Assembly: GCF_013369385.1 (NCBI RefSeq)
Contig: NZ_SZTO01000013.1
Span: 1-64,000, forward strand
Length of the DNA: 64,000 bases
Source: Vibrio sp. 05-20-BW147
GTDB taxonomy: Bacteria > Pseudomonadota > Gammaproteobacteria > Enterobacterales > Vibrionaceae
Direction of reading: 5' to 3'
Below, piece after piece: positions 17,516 to 29,518 of this stretch. Below the pieces are notes generated by a model, which did no database searches, had not been told where the DNA came from, and saw only the letters and a list, made by a program, of their open reading frames with translations. The first letter of the stretch is position 1. Each line of letters opens with the position of its first letter. The position numbers and the translations under genes are program-made.

Positions 17516-17833
17516 TTAATCATCGTAGGCTTCAAACTCGATACCCATCGCCGTCATCAACTCTTTGGCTTCAGTAGGAATGTCGTCAGGGCGATCTTTT
17601 CTAAGATCTTCATCCGTCGGCAGGGGCTGACCTGTATAGGCATGCAAAAATGCTTCACACAACAACTCGCTGTTTGTCGCGTGGCGCAGGTTGTTAATTT
17701 GACGACGAGTACGTTCATCCGTCAGAACTTTTAGTACTTTAAGCGGGATAGAAACGGTAATTTTTTTGACTTGCTCGTTTTTCTTTCCATGCTCTGCGTA
17801 TGGACTTATGTATTCGCCATTCCAGTCAGCCAT
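17516..17833 (-). CDS. metJ: Methionine regulon repressor MetJ
   Basis: Ribbon-helix-helix repressor that binds tandem 8-bp met boxes with S-adenosylmethionine as corepressor. 105 residues, the exact E. coli length; begins [20 protein letters not shown] with the DNA-contacting beta strand [15 protein letters not shown] and the helix [20 protein letters not shown]. Divergent from metB, sharing a five-box operator, so it is probably autoregulated. Confidence 0.98.
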   Translation of the reverse strand: MADWNGEYISPYAEHGKKNEQVKKITVSIPLKVLKVLTDERTRRQINNLRHATNSELLCEAFLHAYTGQPLPTDEDLRKDRPDDIPTEAKELMTAMGIEFEAYDD

Positions 17834-17909
17834 TGCGCACCTTCAGAGTAATAATTGGTGAATTAAAATTGTAAGCGGAGATTTTAGCTGGATTTACTGC
17901 CATAAGCAA

Positions 17910-17949
17910 AGACATATAGACGTCTAGAAGTGTTGACGTCTTAATGTTT
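17910..17949. promoter_or_regulatory. MetJ operator: five tandem met boxes between metJ and metB
   Basis: Consecutive 8-mers AGACATAT, AGACGTCT, AGAAGTGT, TGACGTCT and TAATGTTT sit in register. One is the perfect consensus AGACGTCT and one differs at one position; the others are degenerate. Long tandem arrays are what cooperative MetJ-SAM binding needs. Confidence 0.93.
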
Positions 17950-18041
17950 GATGGTTAAAGTGACAGCTATTAAAGGAGAGGAAGGCGCTGCAACAACATT
18001 AGCGCATTCTTATTAAGAATTCATCTTCGCTGAAAGGAAAC

Positions 18042-19211
18042 ATGATGAGCACTCACAAGCCAGCCACGATAGCCGTGAGAACCGGCATCGAATCCGATAC
18101 TCAATACCGTGCCGTTGTACCACCCATTTATCTCTCAACAAACTATGGTTTCTCTTCCTTCGGTGAAGTTCCTAAATATGATTACACTCGTTCAGGCAAC
18201 CCCAATCGAGGTTTGTTAGAACAAGCACTGTTCCAATTGGAATCTGGCAAAGGAGCAGTGGTCACCAACTGTGGCACCTCTGCACTCAACTTGTGGGTCT
18301 CTGCTTTCTTAAGCCCAGATGATCTTATTGTGGCTCCTCACGACTGCTATGGCGGTACTTATCGTCTGTTCAATACTCGAGCGAAAAAAGGCGATTTTAA
18401 GGTCCGTTTTGTTGATCAATCCGACAGTGCTGCACTGGATGCGGCGTTGGCGCTTAAGCCTAAACTGGTGTTGCTTGAAACGCCTTCCAACCCGCTGGTG
18501 CGTGTGGTGGACATCGCGGAAGTGTGTGAGAAAGCGCATAAAGTGGGCGCGTTGGTGGCGGTCGATAACACCTTTTTGACACCCGTGTACCAAAAGCCTT
18601 TGGAGCTCGGGGCTGATTTTGTGATTCACTCGACAACCAAGTACATCAATGGGCATTCTGATGTGATTGGCGGTGTGGTGATCACCAAAACCGAAGAGCA
18701 CGCAACAGAGCTAGCGTGGTGGGGGAATTGCCTTGGTGCAACCGGCACGCCATTTGACAGCTATATGACGCTGCGCGGCATTCGTACTTTAGGCGCTCGC
18801 ATGCGTGTGCATGAAGAGAGTTCACAGCAAATCCTTGCTTATCTACAAACCCAAGATTTGGTTGGTACGATTTATCATCCAAGCTTGCCAAATCATCCAG
18901 GGCACGAGATAGCGAAAAAACAGCAATCTGGATTTGGCTCTATGCTCAGTTTTGAGTTCGCGGGCAGTTTCGAGCAGCTAAAAGTGTTTGTTAAAGTACT
19001 TGAACTGTTCTCATTGGCGGAGTCGCTTGGTGGCGTTGAAAGCTTGGTCTGCCATCCTGCATCCATGACTCATCGCGCTATGGGTGAGGAAGCATTGGCT
19101 GAAGCTGGGGTAACACAGCAACTCATCCGTCTATCGGTGGGTCTTGAAGATGCGCAAGATTTGATTGCCGACCTTAAGCAAGCCTTTCAACAAGCGAAGG
19201 AGAGCCGTTAA
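18042..19211 (+). CDS. metB: Cystathionine gamma-synthase
   Basis: PLP enzyme that joins an O-acylhomoserine and cysteine to give cystathionine in methionine synthesis. 389 residues. Shows YDYTRSGNPNR near the N-terminus, the PLP lysine in VIHSTTKYINGHSDVIGG, and the C-terminal SLGGVESLVCHPASMTH. The start has tandem ATG codons at 18042 and 18045; gaaaggaaac precedes both. Its TAA overlaps the metL ATG by one base, so the two are translationally coupled. Confidence 0.97.
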   Translation: MMSTHKPATIAVRTGIESDTQYRAVVPPIYLSTNYGFSSFGEVPKYDYTRSGNPNRGLLEQALFQLESGKGAVVTNCGTSALNLWVSAFLSPDDLIVAPHDCYGGTYRLFNTRAKKGDFKVRFVDQSDSAALDAALALKPKLVLLETPSNPLVRVVDIAEVCEKAHKVGALVAVDNTFLTPVYQKPLELGADFVIHSTTKYINGHSDVIGGVVITKTEEHATELAWWGNCLGATGTPFDSYMTLRGIRTLGARMRVHEESSQQILAYLQTQDLVGTIYHPSLPNHPGHEIAKKQQSGFGSMLSFEFAGSFEQLKVFVKVLELFSLAESLGGVESLVCHPASMTHRAMGEEALAEAGVTQQLIRLSVGLEDAQDLIADLKQAFQQAKESR

Positions 19212-21622
19212 TGAGTCAGGTTCGACAACTGCACAAATTTGGTGGAAGTAGCCTTGCTGATCCGGATTGCTATCGCCGAGTGGCAGGCATACTTAAAGAG
19301 TATTCTGGTGAGAATGATCTCGTGGTTGTGTCTGCAGCAGGGAAGACCACCAATCGTTTAATTGAGTTTACCGATGCACTTGAGAAAGATGGTCGATTGG
19401 CACACGAAACGTTGCAGGCTTTGCGCCAATATCAAACTGGTTTGGTGGAAGCTCTGATTCAATCCGATCTGAGAAAGACGTTGTTAGACCAGTTGGTCGA
19501 CGAGTTCAGTACGTTGGCAGAGCAGACGGCCCCGTTGAACGCAGCGCAAAAAGCTGCGATTTGGGGTCATGGTGAAGTATGGTCATCGCGTCTGTTGGCG
19601 GCGTTGCTCAACCAATCTTCACTACCCGCGGTTGCCCAGGATGCGCGTGCGTTTCTGCGTGCGGAAACGGGCACACAACCAGAAGTGGATCGCGCTCGCT
19701 CTTACCCCTTACTCAAAGAAGTGTTGGCTCAGCATTCCCACCGCCGAGTGGTGATCACTGGCTTTATGGCACAAAATAATGCTGGTGAAACGGTACTGTT
19801 AGGTCGCAATGGTTCTGATTATTCCGCTACGGTGATTGGCGCTTTAGCAGAAGTAAACAAAGTCACAATCTGGAGTGACGTAGCTGGCGTGTACAGTGCC
19901 GATCCACGATTAGTCAATGACGCCTGTTTACTACCTTTGTTGCGCCTGGATGAAGCCAGTGAACTTGCACGCCTCGCGGCTCCAGTGCTTCATAGTCGGA
20001 CGCTACAACCCGTGGCGCAAAGTGCCACGGAACTTAATCTGCGTTGCAGTTACACACCTGAGTCTGGTTCTACGCGCATTGAACGGGTGTTGGCCTCAGG
20101 GCGGGGTGCCAAAATCATCACCTCACTTGAGGATGTCATGCTGGTGCAACTTAACTTCTCCGCTGGTCATGATTTTGAGCGAGTGCAACAAGATGTGTTA
20201 CGAGCACTCAAGAGAGCACAGCTTGAGCCACTGGCCTTTGAAGCGCAACCGGATCAGCACAAGTTACGTTTAGCGTATACCAATGAGATTGCTGGTGGCG
20301 CGTTGGCTTATTTGCAAGAACTCGCGCTTGCCGCAGAAATCAAGTTAAAAGAAGGTTTTTCTTTGATTGCTGCTGTTGGTGCTGGGGTGACAAACAATGC
20401 CAGTCACTGTTTTGGTTTCTATCAGCAGTTAAAACACTCTCCGGTTGAGTTTATTTCTGAAACCGAATCAGGGTTGAGTCTGGTCGCGGTTATGCGCCGT
20501 GTCGATATTCCAGTGTTGGTGAAGTCCATTCACACTCAACTCTTTCAGGCGCAAAAGCGCGTGGCGATTGCGCTTTGTGGTAAAGGTAACATCGGGTCGA
20601 GCTGGTTGTCTTTGTTTGCACAGCAGAAAGGAGAGCTCGAAAAACGCCATGGTATGAACTTTGAGCTTGTCGCAGTGGTCGATAGTCAAACTTACTTGTT
20701 TAATGAGCAAGGGCTTGATGCGGCGGCGGTACATGCGCATTTTGATGATGATTCTGTGCCCAATGATGGTAAGAACTGGTTGCAAAAACTTAGTTCCGTC
20801 CAAGATTACGATGAGGTGGTGGTGCTAGACGTGACCGCTAGCCGCGATTTGTCCGCTCAGTATCTCGATATCGCTCATCAAGGGATGCATTTGATCTCGG
20901 CTAATAAGATTGCGGGCTCGGCGAGTAGCGACTACTACTACCAAGTGCAAGATGCCTTCAGCAAGATTGGACGTCACTGGCTATACAACGCCACCGTTGG
21001 TGCTGGTTTGCCGATCAATCATACCGTGCGTGATCTGCGTGAAAGTGGTGACGATATTGTCGCGCTGTCGGGCATTTTCTCCGGTACGCTCTCTTGGCTG
21101 TTCCAGCAGTTTGATGGCTCAGTGCCGTTTGCTGAGTTGGTCGACTTAGCGTGGCAGCAAGGTCTCACCGAACCTGATCCACGCAGCGATTTGGATGGCT
21201 CTGACGTGATGCGTAAGCTGGTTATTTTGGCGCGTGAGTCGGGTCTGGAAATTGAACCTGAAAATGTCAAAGTTGAGTCTTTGGTGCCTGACGAGCTCAA
21301 AGATTTATCGTTAGATGAGTTCTTTGACAAAGCGCACTTGCTCAGCGAGCGTCTGCAGGAACGTTTAGCGAAAGCACAACGTCAGGGGCAAGTTTTGCGT
21401 TATGTCGCCCGTTTAGAAAAAACTGGCAAGGCGCGAGTCAGTGTTGAAGCGTTGTCGCGTGAGCATGCGTTGGCCAATTTGCTGCCTTGTGACAACATCT
21501 TCGCCATCGAAAGTAAATGGTATAGGGACAACCCACTGGTCATCCGTGGTCCCGGCGCTGGGCGTGAAGTGACTGCTGGCGCAATTCAGTCTGATCTCAA
21601 TCGCTTAGCTGGCTTGTTCTAA
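19211..21622 (+). CDS. metL: Bifunctional aspartokinase / homoserine dehydrogenase II
   Basis: Catalyses the first and third steps from aspartate towards homoserine. 803 residues. The aspartokinase part starts HKFGGSSLADPDCYRRVAG, with GRNGSDYSATVIGAL and the ACT-like middle region; the homoserine dehydrogenase part begins near residue 455 with VAIALCGKGNIGSSWLSLFA and has NKIAGSASSDYYYQ and TVGAGLPINHTVRDL. Co-transcribed with metB, this is the methionine-controlled isozyme. No defect seen. Confidence 0.97.
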   Translation: MSQVRQLHKFGGSSLADPDCYRRVAGILKEYSGENDLVVVSAAGKTTNRLIEFTDALEKDGRLAHETLQALRQYQTGLVEALIQSDLRKTLLDQLVDEFSTLAEQTAPLNAAQKAAIWGHGEVWSSRLLAALLNQSSLPAVAQDARAFLRAETGTQPEVDRARSYPLLKEVLAQHSHRRVVITGFMAQNNAGETVLLGRNGSDYSATVIGALAEVNKVTIWSDVAGVYSADPRLVNDACLLPLLRLDEASELARLAAPVLHSRTLQPVAQSATELNLRCSYTPESGSTRIERVLASGRGAKIITSLEDVMLVQLNFSAGHDFERVQQDVLRALKRAQLEPLAFEAQPDQHKLRLAYTNEIAGGALAYLQELALAAEIKLKEGFSLIAAVGAGVTNNASHCFGFYQQLKHSPVEFISETESGLSLVAVMRRVDIPVLVKSIHTQLFQAQKRVAIALCGKGNIGSSWLSLFAQQKGELEKRHGMNFELVAVVDSQTYLFNEQGLDAAAVHAHFDDDSVPNDGKNWLQKLSSVQDYDEVVVLDVTASRDLSAQYLDIAHQGMHLISANKIAGSASSDYYYQVQDAFSKIGRHWLYNATVGAGLPINHTVRDLRESGDDIVALSGIFSGTLSWLFQQFDGSVPFAELVDLAWQQGLTEPDPRSDLDGSDVMRKLVILARESGLEIEPENVKVESLVPDELKDLSLDEFFDKAHLLSERLQERLAKAQRQGQVLRYVARLEKTGKARVSVEALSREHALANLLPCDNIFAIESKWYRDNPLVIRGPGAGREVTAGAIQSDLNRLAGLF

Positions 21623-21643
21623 CAGAAGATAGATGATTTGATA

Positions 21644-21666
21644 GGGACCCAAGCGGTCCCTTTTTT
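21644..21666 (+). terminator. Intrinsic terminator of metBL
   Basis: A 6-bp GC-rich stem gggacc/ggtccc followed by TTTTTT, 22 bases past metL. Confidence 0.85.
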
Positions 21667-21748
21667 CTACTTGAACTATGCTCATTATGAACTTGAAAAA
21701 AATTCATAATCACAAGGTTGACATTAAATCGTATTCAATACATTCTGT

Positions 21749-21772
21749 AGCCATATAGACGTCTAAACGTCA
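21749..21772 (+). promoter_or_regulatory. MetJ operator upstream of metF
   Basis: In-register 8-mers AGCCATAT, AGACGTCT (perfect) and AAACGTCA lie 50-73 bases before the metF ATG. Confidence 0.9.
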
Positions 21773-21785
21773 GTTTGAGGATTGA

Positions 21786-22715
<930 letters not shown>

Positions 22716-22739
22716 CAGTTCTCGACTCTCCCTCAAATG

Positions 22740-22765
22740 AAAATGGCGCTTTAAGCGCCATTTTT
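22740..22765. terminator. Intrinsic terminator of metF
   Basis: A 10-bp perfect stem aaaatggcgc/gcgccatttt with a 5-base loop and T-run; it can also stop transcription of the converging DUF547 gene. Confidence 0.85.
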
Positions 22766-22834
22766 GCCTTCAATACCCCTTTTTCTTGTTAATTCTCTCA
22801 CGAGAGAAAGTGGGCATTTGCTCGGAGATCAAGT

Positions 22835-23629
22835 TCAGTCAGCGCCGTTCAAGCGCCAATCATATTCAAAGTGTACTTTTCCCGAAAAATCACGATACTG
22901 CGATGAGTACCGGCCAATGTGCTCAAACAATCGCGCTTTACCACCAAAATCTTCCGCAAACCAATCGTAAATGGATGAGAGTTGTGCTTTGTTCCCTTGC
23001 AATGTGACTCCTTTACGACTAGCGATAAACTCTCTTGCCGCTTGCTCAAGTAAGGCCTCACTATTGCTGGCGGTGAACGCTTGCGGTTGAAGATTTGGGC
23101 AACCTAAGCTGGCACAATTCACAGCATAGTGGGTTCTCGGATCATTCCAAATCGGGCGCAAAACTCGATGTTCAATATCATTGAGCGTGATGTCATACCC
23201 ATTGATGGTCACCACCTTTTCATCCCACGGACCAAAAGAAAACAAGCCGCCTAACTTGGTGATCGACTTGATTGGGTAGTTATCAAGGATAAGGTCTACC
23301 GTAATCGCATTGTATAAGTTTACCCAATAGGCATACTGCTCAGACCGATTTAAGGTTCTTGGATCGTATTCTGCCAGCTTGGCGAGATATTGCTTTAACC
23401 TTTGTTTGTCCTCGTTAGATACCGCAGCATAGCGAAAAAGTGTGTGTTCATCACGACGAATCAGATAACTGTCCAACAGCGATTGCCAAGGTTGATGAGA
23501 AATCTGGATCGTGCTGCTCTCATCGAAGGTTTGCCAGTAAGGCCAAAGATTGGCCTTAGGTGCAGCGTAACTGGAAGTGGAAATTAGCGTGGCAATGAGT
23601 GTCACAAGAAACAGTAAAAATCGTTGCAT
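22835..23629 (-). CDS. Secreted DUF547 protein
   Basis: A 264-residue protein with a signal peptide (MQRFLLFLVTLIATLISTSS, cleavage probably after YAA near residue 23), so it is exported. The DUF547 core shows SEQYAYWVNLYNAITVDLIL (two parts), a tryptophan-rich LFSFGPWDEK, and NCASLGCPNLQPQAF with two cysteines, then IYDWFAEDFGG. The family is found in many bacteria and plants and has no settled function; the paired Cys may form a disulfide in the periplasm. It is a single-gene unit after metF. Confidence 0.85.
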   Translation of the reverse strand: MQRFLLFLVTLIATLISTSSYAAPKANLWPYWQTFDESSTIQISHQPWQSLLDSYLIRRDEHTLFRYAAVSNEDKQRLKQYLAKLAEYDPRTLNRSEQYAYWVNLYNAITVDLILDNYPIKSITKLGGLFSFGPWDEKVVTINGYDITLNDIEHRVLRPIWNDPRTHYAVNCASLGCPNLQPQAFTASNSEALLEQAAREFIASRKGVTLQGNKAQLSSIYDWFAEDFGGKARLFEHIGRYSSQYRDFSGKVHFEYDWRLNGAD

Positions 23630-23955
23630 GAACAGGGCTTCCTTTAGAGGCTTAACGGGTCATTTGTCCAGTAGACCGTATAAAGTAGAAATCAATTTCC
23701 GTCGTTTAAAAGAAAATGGCTATCTAGGTGATCCCATATTCTGGTCGTTGAAATAACGGAGTATATCTATTATCGCCGTCCTAACTGCAACGCCAAGTCA
23801 TTTTGGTACAGATGATGCGACGTAGAGGTTAATTGCCATTGTCTCAATCCCAAGTCGGCATGATACATGCGTTTTTATTAATGTGGGGTTGAGTTTTCGC
23901 CGAGCGTGTGTGACTCGGCGAAGTCAGAGAATAAAATGGGGAATGGGCGAGAGGA
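23630..23955. other. Intergenic region between pdxY and the DUF547 gene, with a hairpin
   Basis: 326 bases without a gene. It contains the DUF547 promoter side-on and a 9-bp perfect inverted repeat TTCGCCGAG/CTCGGCGAA (23896-23904 with 23914-23922) about 35-60 bases past the pdxY stop. The hairpin has no T-run on the minus strand, so it may be an mRNA-protecting structure rather than an intrinsic terminator. Nothing else recognised. Confidence 0.55.
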
Positions 23956-24843
23956 TTACAAAGAATAGTAGTTGATTGCGTTGTCTAAAACGCATCGACC
24001 GACAGGAAAGACCTCGTTAGGCGTGGCCATCTCTTCTTGAGCTGCGATGATTTGCAGTTCCCATTCGTTTAAATCAAAGGTTTTTTTGACCACCGCATAA
24101 GATGCTGCATTACAATAGCTAAAGGCATCAAGTGGCGACAACCCGTTTAGCAAGCCAGCAGTAAATAGGGAAGAGATTAAATCCCCGACACCAACTAGCG
24201 GTTTGGCAAACGCCAGATTCGGACGTTGGGCGATATAGCATTCTCCCTCATAACCGAGCATCATCGTGAACTTATCATCAGAGATGGCGTGCAAATGTTT
24301 AACTAAAACGATTTTGATACCCATCGCCATGGCTTTCTTACACGCAGAAACCGCATCATCGAGATCACGGATGGGCGTGTTGGTAAACTGCGACAGTTCA
24401 AATTGATTAGGAACAATGATATCCGCCATCGGAATGAGAGTGTGGATTAACTTTTCCGCAATGCCTTCACCCACAATACAGCCTTTGGCTGGATCGCCCA
24501 TGACGGGATCGCAAATATAGAGTGCTTTAGGATTCGCTAACTTAACTTGTTTCACAAACTCAGCAATCGCGCAGCATTGTTCAGCGCTTCCTTGATAGCC
24601 CGATAATATCGCATCACACTTATCAAGAACGCCAATCGACTTCATGCCATCGAGCAATTGATAAACATCATTGGCTGGAAAAGCTCGACCTGTCCAGCCC
24701 TCTGAGTACTGGGTGTGATTTGAAAATTGCACAGTGTGAATGGGGAACACTTCTAGTCCCATCCGTTGTAATGGAAAAACAGCGGAACTGTTACCAGCAT
24801 GCCCATAAACCACATGGCTCTGAATAGAAATCACACCCCTCAT
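23956..24843 (-). CDS. pdxY: Pyridoxal kinase PdxY
   Basis: Ribokinase-family enzyme that phosphorylates pyridoxal to PLP. 295 residues. Begins [20 protein letters not shown], with [26 protein letters not shown] (in parts), YICDPVMGD, and the catalytic aspartate in [15 protein letters not shown] (the family usually has GTGD; here GVGD). It starts 13 bases after the tnaB stop, so it is probably co-transcribed with the permease and can supply PLP to tryptophanase. Confidence 0.93.
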   Translation of the reverse strand: MRGVISIQSHVVYGHAGNSSAVFPLQRMGLEVFPIHTVQFSNHTQYSEGWTGRAFPANDVYQLLDGMKSIGVLDKCDAILSGYQGSAEQCCAIAEFVKQVKLANPKALYICDPVMGDPAKGCIVGEGIAEKLIHTLIPMADIIVPNQFELSQFTNTPIRDLDDAVSACKKAMAMGIKIVLVKHLHAISDDKFTMMLGYEGECYIAQRPNLAFAKPLVGVGDLISSLFTAGLLNGLSPLDAFSYCNAASYAVVKKTFDLNEWELQIIAAQEEMATPNEVFPVGRCVLDNAINYYSL

Positions 24844-24856
24844 ACAAGCTCCTTTA

Positions 24857-26068
24857 TTAACTTAGAAATAGCTGGGAAATAATAATGACCACACCAAATA
24901 ACACGCTGATGGCGATCGATAAATTGCCGCCTTTAACTCGGTAAAGATTTGGTGCGTTATATATTTTACGCGCTTTGTAGACCATCGCTGCAGGAAGGAA
25001 AATAGCAAGGACGACCAGAGCAATCGATGCATATCCTAAAGCCATAATGAAGCCTTGAGGATAAAAGAGCGCGAAGGCTAGAGGGGGTAAAAACGTAATG
25101 AGTGCAACGTAAATACGATTACCTTTAACCGATTTTTTCGTAGTATCACGTAGAAATTCAAACAGGCCCAAAGCAACGCCTAAAAATGAGGTAATTAATG
25201 CAATATCAGCAAAAAGACCAATTAATAACGCGAGCTTTGAATTGGTTAATGCTTGCGATAACACCGCTATCATCTTTCCTAAATCGGAACTATGAATTAA
25301 TTCATCTTGTGAGACGACACCAAGCGTACACATTAACCAAATAATGTAGACGGCAAGAGGAATACACGAACCGATATACATCGCTTTTTTCAGATGATTG
25401 GTATTTCCATCAAGATATGACACAATAGCCGGAATTGAGCCGTGGAAGCCAAACGAAGTAAACACAACTGGTAGAGCCGCAAAGATTAAACCGTATCCCA
25501 CTGGTGCGCTTGCCAGATAAGTTCCAGTAATGTTCGGTGAGAGGAACATAAGAACTAATATCATAGACAGCATCATCAGGCCGAAAAGGACTCGATTTAC
25601 TTTGTCTACCAGTTGTGTCCCCGCAGTCACCATCATGGCGACCAAGATGACAAATATAATAGACCCTAGCGCGGAAGGTATTTGAATACCGAAGAGTTCA
25701 TCTAACCGAATGGTTAAGTTAGCGCCCCCTCCAGCCGTATACGCCGCACATAGTGAATAAAACAAGAAAAACATGGCGATAGCCGCAATGTATTTGCCTT
25801 TATCGCCAAGAAACTGTTTTGCAAGGGTATGGAGCGTGGCTTTGCTATCTGCATGTTGATGGGCTTCTAACATTAATAAAGCGGTATAAGTCATCAAAGC
25901 CCAGTAGGCGAACAAAATCACTGTCGAGAGACCAAATCCAATGCCCGCAGTCACTAAGGGTATTGATAGCATCCCAGCGCCGATCGATGTGCCCGCAATA
26001 ATGAGTCCACCACCGATCGTTTTTGAACTACTGGGTGAGGGAGTTTTGCTTGTGGTTGTTACTTCCAT
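24857..26068 (-). CDS. tnaB: Aromatic amino acid permease, TnaB-like (HAAAP family)
   Basis: Inner-membrane proton symporter with about 11 hydrophobic segments, 403 residues. The first helix contains [20 protein letters not shown], the hallmark of the hydroxy/aromatic amino acid permease family (TnaB, Mtr, TyrP). Tryptophan is the likely substrate because the gene follows tnaA; tyrosine transport cannot be excluded. A strong terminator separates it from tnaA, so expression may depend on read-through. Confidence 0.88.
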   Translation of the reverse strand: MEVTTTSKTPSPSSSKTIGGGLIIAGTSIGAGMLSIPLVTAGIGFGLSTVILFAYWALMTYTALLMLEAHQHADSKATLHTLAKQFLGDKGKYIAAIAMFFLFYSLCAAYTAGGGANLTIRLDELFGIQIPSALGSIIFVILVAMMVTAGTQLVDKVNRVLFGLMMLSMILVLMFLSPNITGTYLASAPVGYGLIFAALPVVFTSFGFHGSIPAIVSYLDGNTNHLKKAMYIGSCIPLAVYIIWLMCTLGVVSQDELIHSSDLGKMIAVLSQALTNSKLALLIGLFADIALITSFLGVALGLFEFLRDTTKKSVKGNRIYVALITFLPPLAFALFYPQGFIMALGYASIALVVLAIFLPAAMVYKARKIYNAPNLYRVKGGNLSIAISVLFGVVIIISQLFLS

Positions 26069-26085
26069 AGTTTTTTCTTCTCCAT

Positions 26086-26122
26086 TAAAAAAGCCCCTAG
26101 CTGACCAAGTCAGTTAGGGGCT
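26086..26122 (-). terminator. Intrinsic terminator between tnaA and tnaB
   Basis: On the minus strand, a 13-bp stem (26110-26122 with 26092-26104, one mismatch) with a 5-base loop is followed by six T. It starts only a few bases past the tnaA stop. Confidence 0.9.
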
Positions 26123-26129
26123 CAGAAGT

Positions 26130-27949
<1,820 letters not shown>

Positions 27950-28123
27950 TCATGAATTTATTTTAAGGTGGAAAATAAATTTACGTTCACTATAAGAAGA
28001 AATTTTCACTTGGGTGTGTTGTTTCATATCAGATGGGTTTTCTTTGATATTATTTCGGAGTAATCGCATCAGTCGCTGTTTTTCTATCATCCAATGAAAA
28101 CCGACCTTTTGTTCAGTCATCAT
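27950..28123 (-). CDS. Small ORF B, hypothetical (57 residues)
   Basis: Unrecognised. Tandem ATG codons at 28123 and 28120 open a 57-residue frame beginning MMTEQKVGFHWMIEKQRLMR and ending FIFHLKINS. Composition is basic and helix-prone in the middle, unlike random AT-rich sequence. No good Shine-Dalgarno, but the first ATG overlaps the stop of ORF A in the pattern TGATG, which suggests translational coupling or a frameshifted single gene. A 9-bp inverted repeat ATTTATTTT/AAAATAAAT (27956-27980) falls at its 3' end. It could also be a decayed relic. Confidence 0.35.
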   Translation of the reverse strand: MMTEQKVGFHWMIEKQRLMRLLRNNIKENPSDMKQHTQVKISSYSERKFIFHLKINS

Positions 28124-28308
28124 CACGCATAGCGAATCAACCCTGCTTCAAAGAAACAATGAGCCCCCTTAGCCGCTTGGTATTGGTCAATAATTATTTG
28201 AACTTGTTCTATACGAAGGCCGATGTACAGTGAGTTATCACGAAAAGAGAGTATGTGGCACCACAAGATGTGTTCGTCACACTGAGCATAATCTTGATTA
28301 AAAAATGT
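28123..28308 (-). pseudogene. Open frame A: possible relic or 5' part of ORF B
   Basis: A 61-codon frame open between stops at 28309-28311 and 28123-28125. It has no ATG or GTG; the only usual start is TTG at 28266, which would give 47 residues (LWCHILSFRDNSLYIGLRIE onward, ending FFEAGLIRYA). The sequence looks protein-like. Together with ORF B it may be one gene broken by a frameshift at 28123. No family recognised. Confidence 0.3.
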
Positions 28309-28383
28309 TCACCACATCAACTGGTCTTGAATGCTCCTTAAAAGCAACTAACTTTAAGTAAGTAGGCTAAGGAGCGCGGGATT

Positions 28384-29517
28384 ATGAAAAGTGCACAGAT
28401 CATTTGGCGGGAGGACTCTTGGCAAAACCTTTCTACTGTCACACGATTAGATTCCGATTCAACGCTCGTTCTGGCCTTTGGTACTCAGCATTCTCAAGCG
28501 ATCAATCTACTTCATCAAGCCATGCCGCACTCGAAAATCCTTGGTTGTTCAACCGCTGGGGAAATGTTAGACAACACAATCTTGGATGGCTCTTTGGTCG
28601 CGACCATTGTCGCTTTTGAAAAATCAAGAATAGAGCAGGTCTGTGAGTCTATCGCAACATTTTCTGGGGATAGTTTTGTGCTTGGTAAAAGTCTCAGTGA
28701 GCAATTGGTTTCTCGAGGGGATGATCTTAAGCATGTTTTTGTTTTGAGCGATGGCCTGTTAGTTAATGGCGGTTATTTAGTCGAAGGATTCCGTAGTGTT
28801 TTGCCATCATATGTGCAGGTGACAGGGGGGCTAGCGGGCGATGGTGAGCATTTTTCGCAGACTTTTGTCACTTCAGGAGTCAAGACGGAATCTGGGGTTG
28901 TGGCCGCACTAGGCTTATATGGTGAATCTCTAGACATTCGTTTCGGCTCGAGAGGTGGCTGGTGCCCATTTGGTATGGAAAGGAAGGTCACAAGGGCGAA
29001 AGATAATGTGCTTTATGAACTCGATGACCAAAATGCATTAGACATTTATAAGGCCTATCTTGGTGACCTTGCTGATGAGTTGCCCGCGAGTGGGTTACGT
29101 TTTCCTCTAGAAATCACCTTGCCTGAGAAAAACTTGAAACTGGTCAGAACATTACTTGCCACCAATGAGCATGATGGAACCATCACATTTGCGGGTAATA
29201 TCCCTAAAGGTGTATCGGCGAAACTGATGAGAGCCAGTTCGGATTCTTTGATCGATGGGGCACGTTTAGCGGCGAGCTTATGCCATGACGAAGAGAGCCA
29301 AGCGCCAATTGTCGCGATTTTGATTAGTTGTGTCGGGCGAAAATTACTTCTCAGGCAGCTAGCCGAAGATGAGGTGGAAGCGGTCCATGATGAGTTGGGC
29401 GAGAATGCGGTCATCTGTGGCTTCTATTCGTATGGTGAAATTGCCCCCGTTGATAAAAACGGAAAGTCTGAATTGCATAACCAAACGATGACGATCACGA
29501 CTTTTAGGGAGTTTTAG
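28384..29517 (+). CDS. FIST-domain sensor protein (NosP-like)
   Basis: A 377-residue cytoplasmic protein with FIST_N (about residues 25-215, motifs ILGCSTAGEML at 52-62 and GGLAGDGEHFSQTFV at 148-162) and FIST_C (about 216-350, ending CGFYSYGEIAP). FIST domains bind small ligands; some members, called NosP, bind haem and sense nitric oxide. I cannot assign a haem-ligand histidine here. The start ATG at 28384 follows aaggagcgcgg. It abuts a PAS-GGDEF gene two bases downstream, so the pair is almost certainly a sensor and its output enzyme. Confidence 0.9.
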   Translation: MKSAQIIWREDSWQNLSTVTRLDSDSTLVLAFGTQHSQAINLLHQAMPHSKILGCSTAGEMLDNTILDGSLVATIVAFEKSRIEQVCESIATFSGDSFVLGKSLSEQLVSRGDDLKHVFVLSDGLLVNGGYLVEGFRSVLPSYVQVTGGLAGDGEHFSQTFVTSGVKTESGVVAALGLYGESLDIRFGSRGGWCPFGMERKVTRAKDNVLYELDDQNALDIYKAYLGDLADELPASGLRFPLEITLPEKNLKLVRTLLATNEHDGTITFAGNIPKGVSAKLMRASSDSLIDGARLAASLCHDEESQAPIVAILISCVGRKLLLRQLAEDEVEAVHDELGENAVICGFYSYGEIAPVDKNGKSELHNQTMTITTFREF

Positions 29518-29518
29518 T

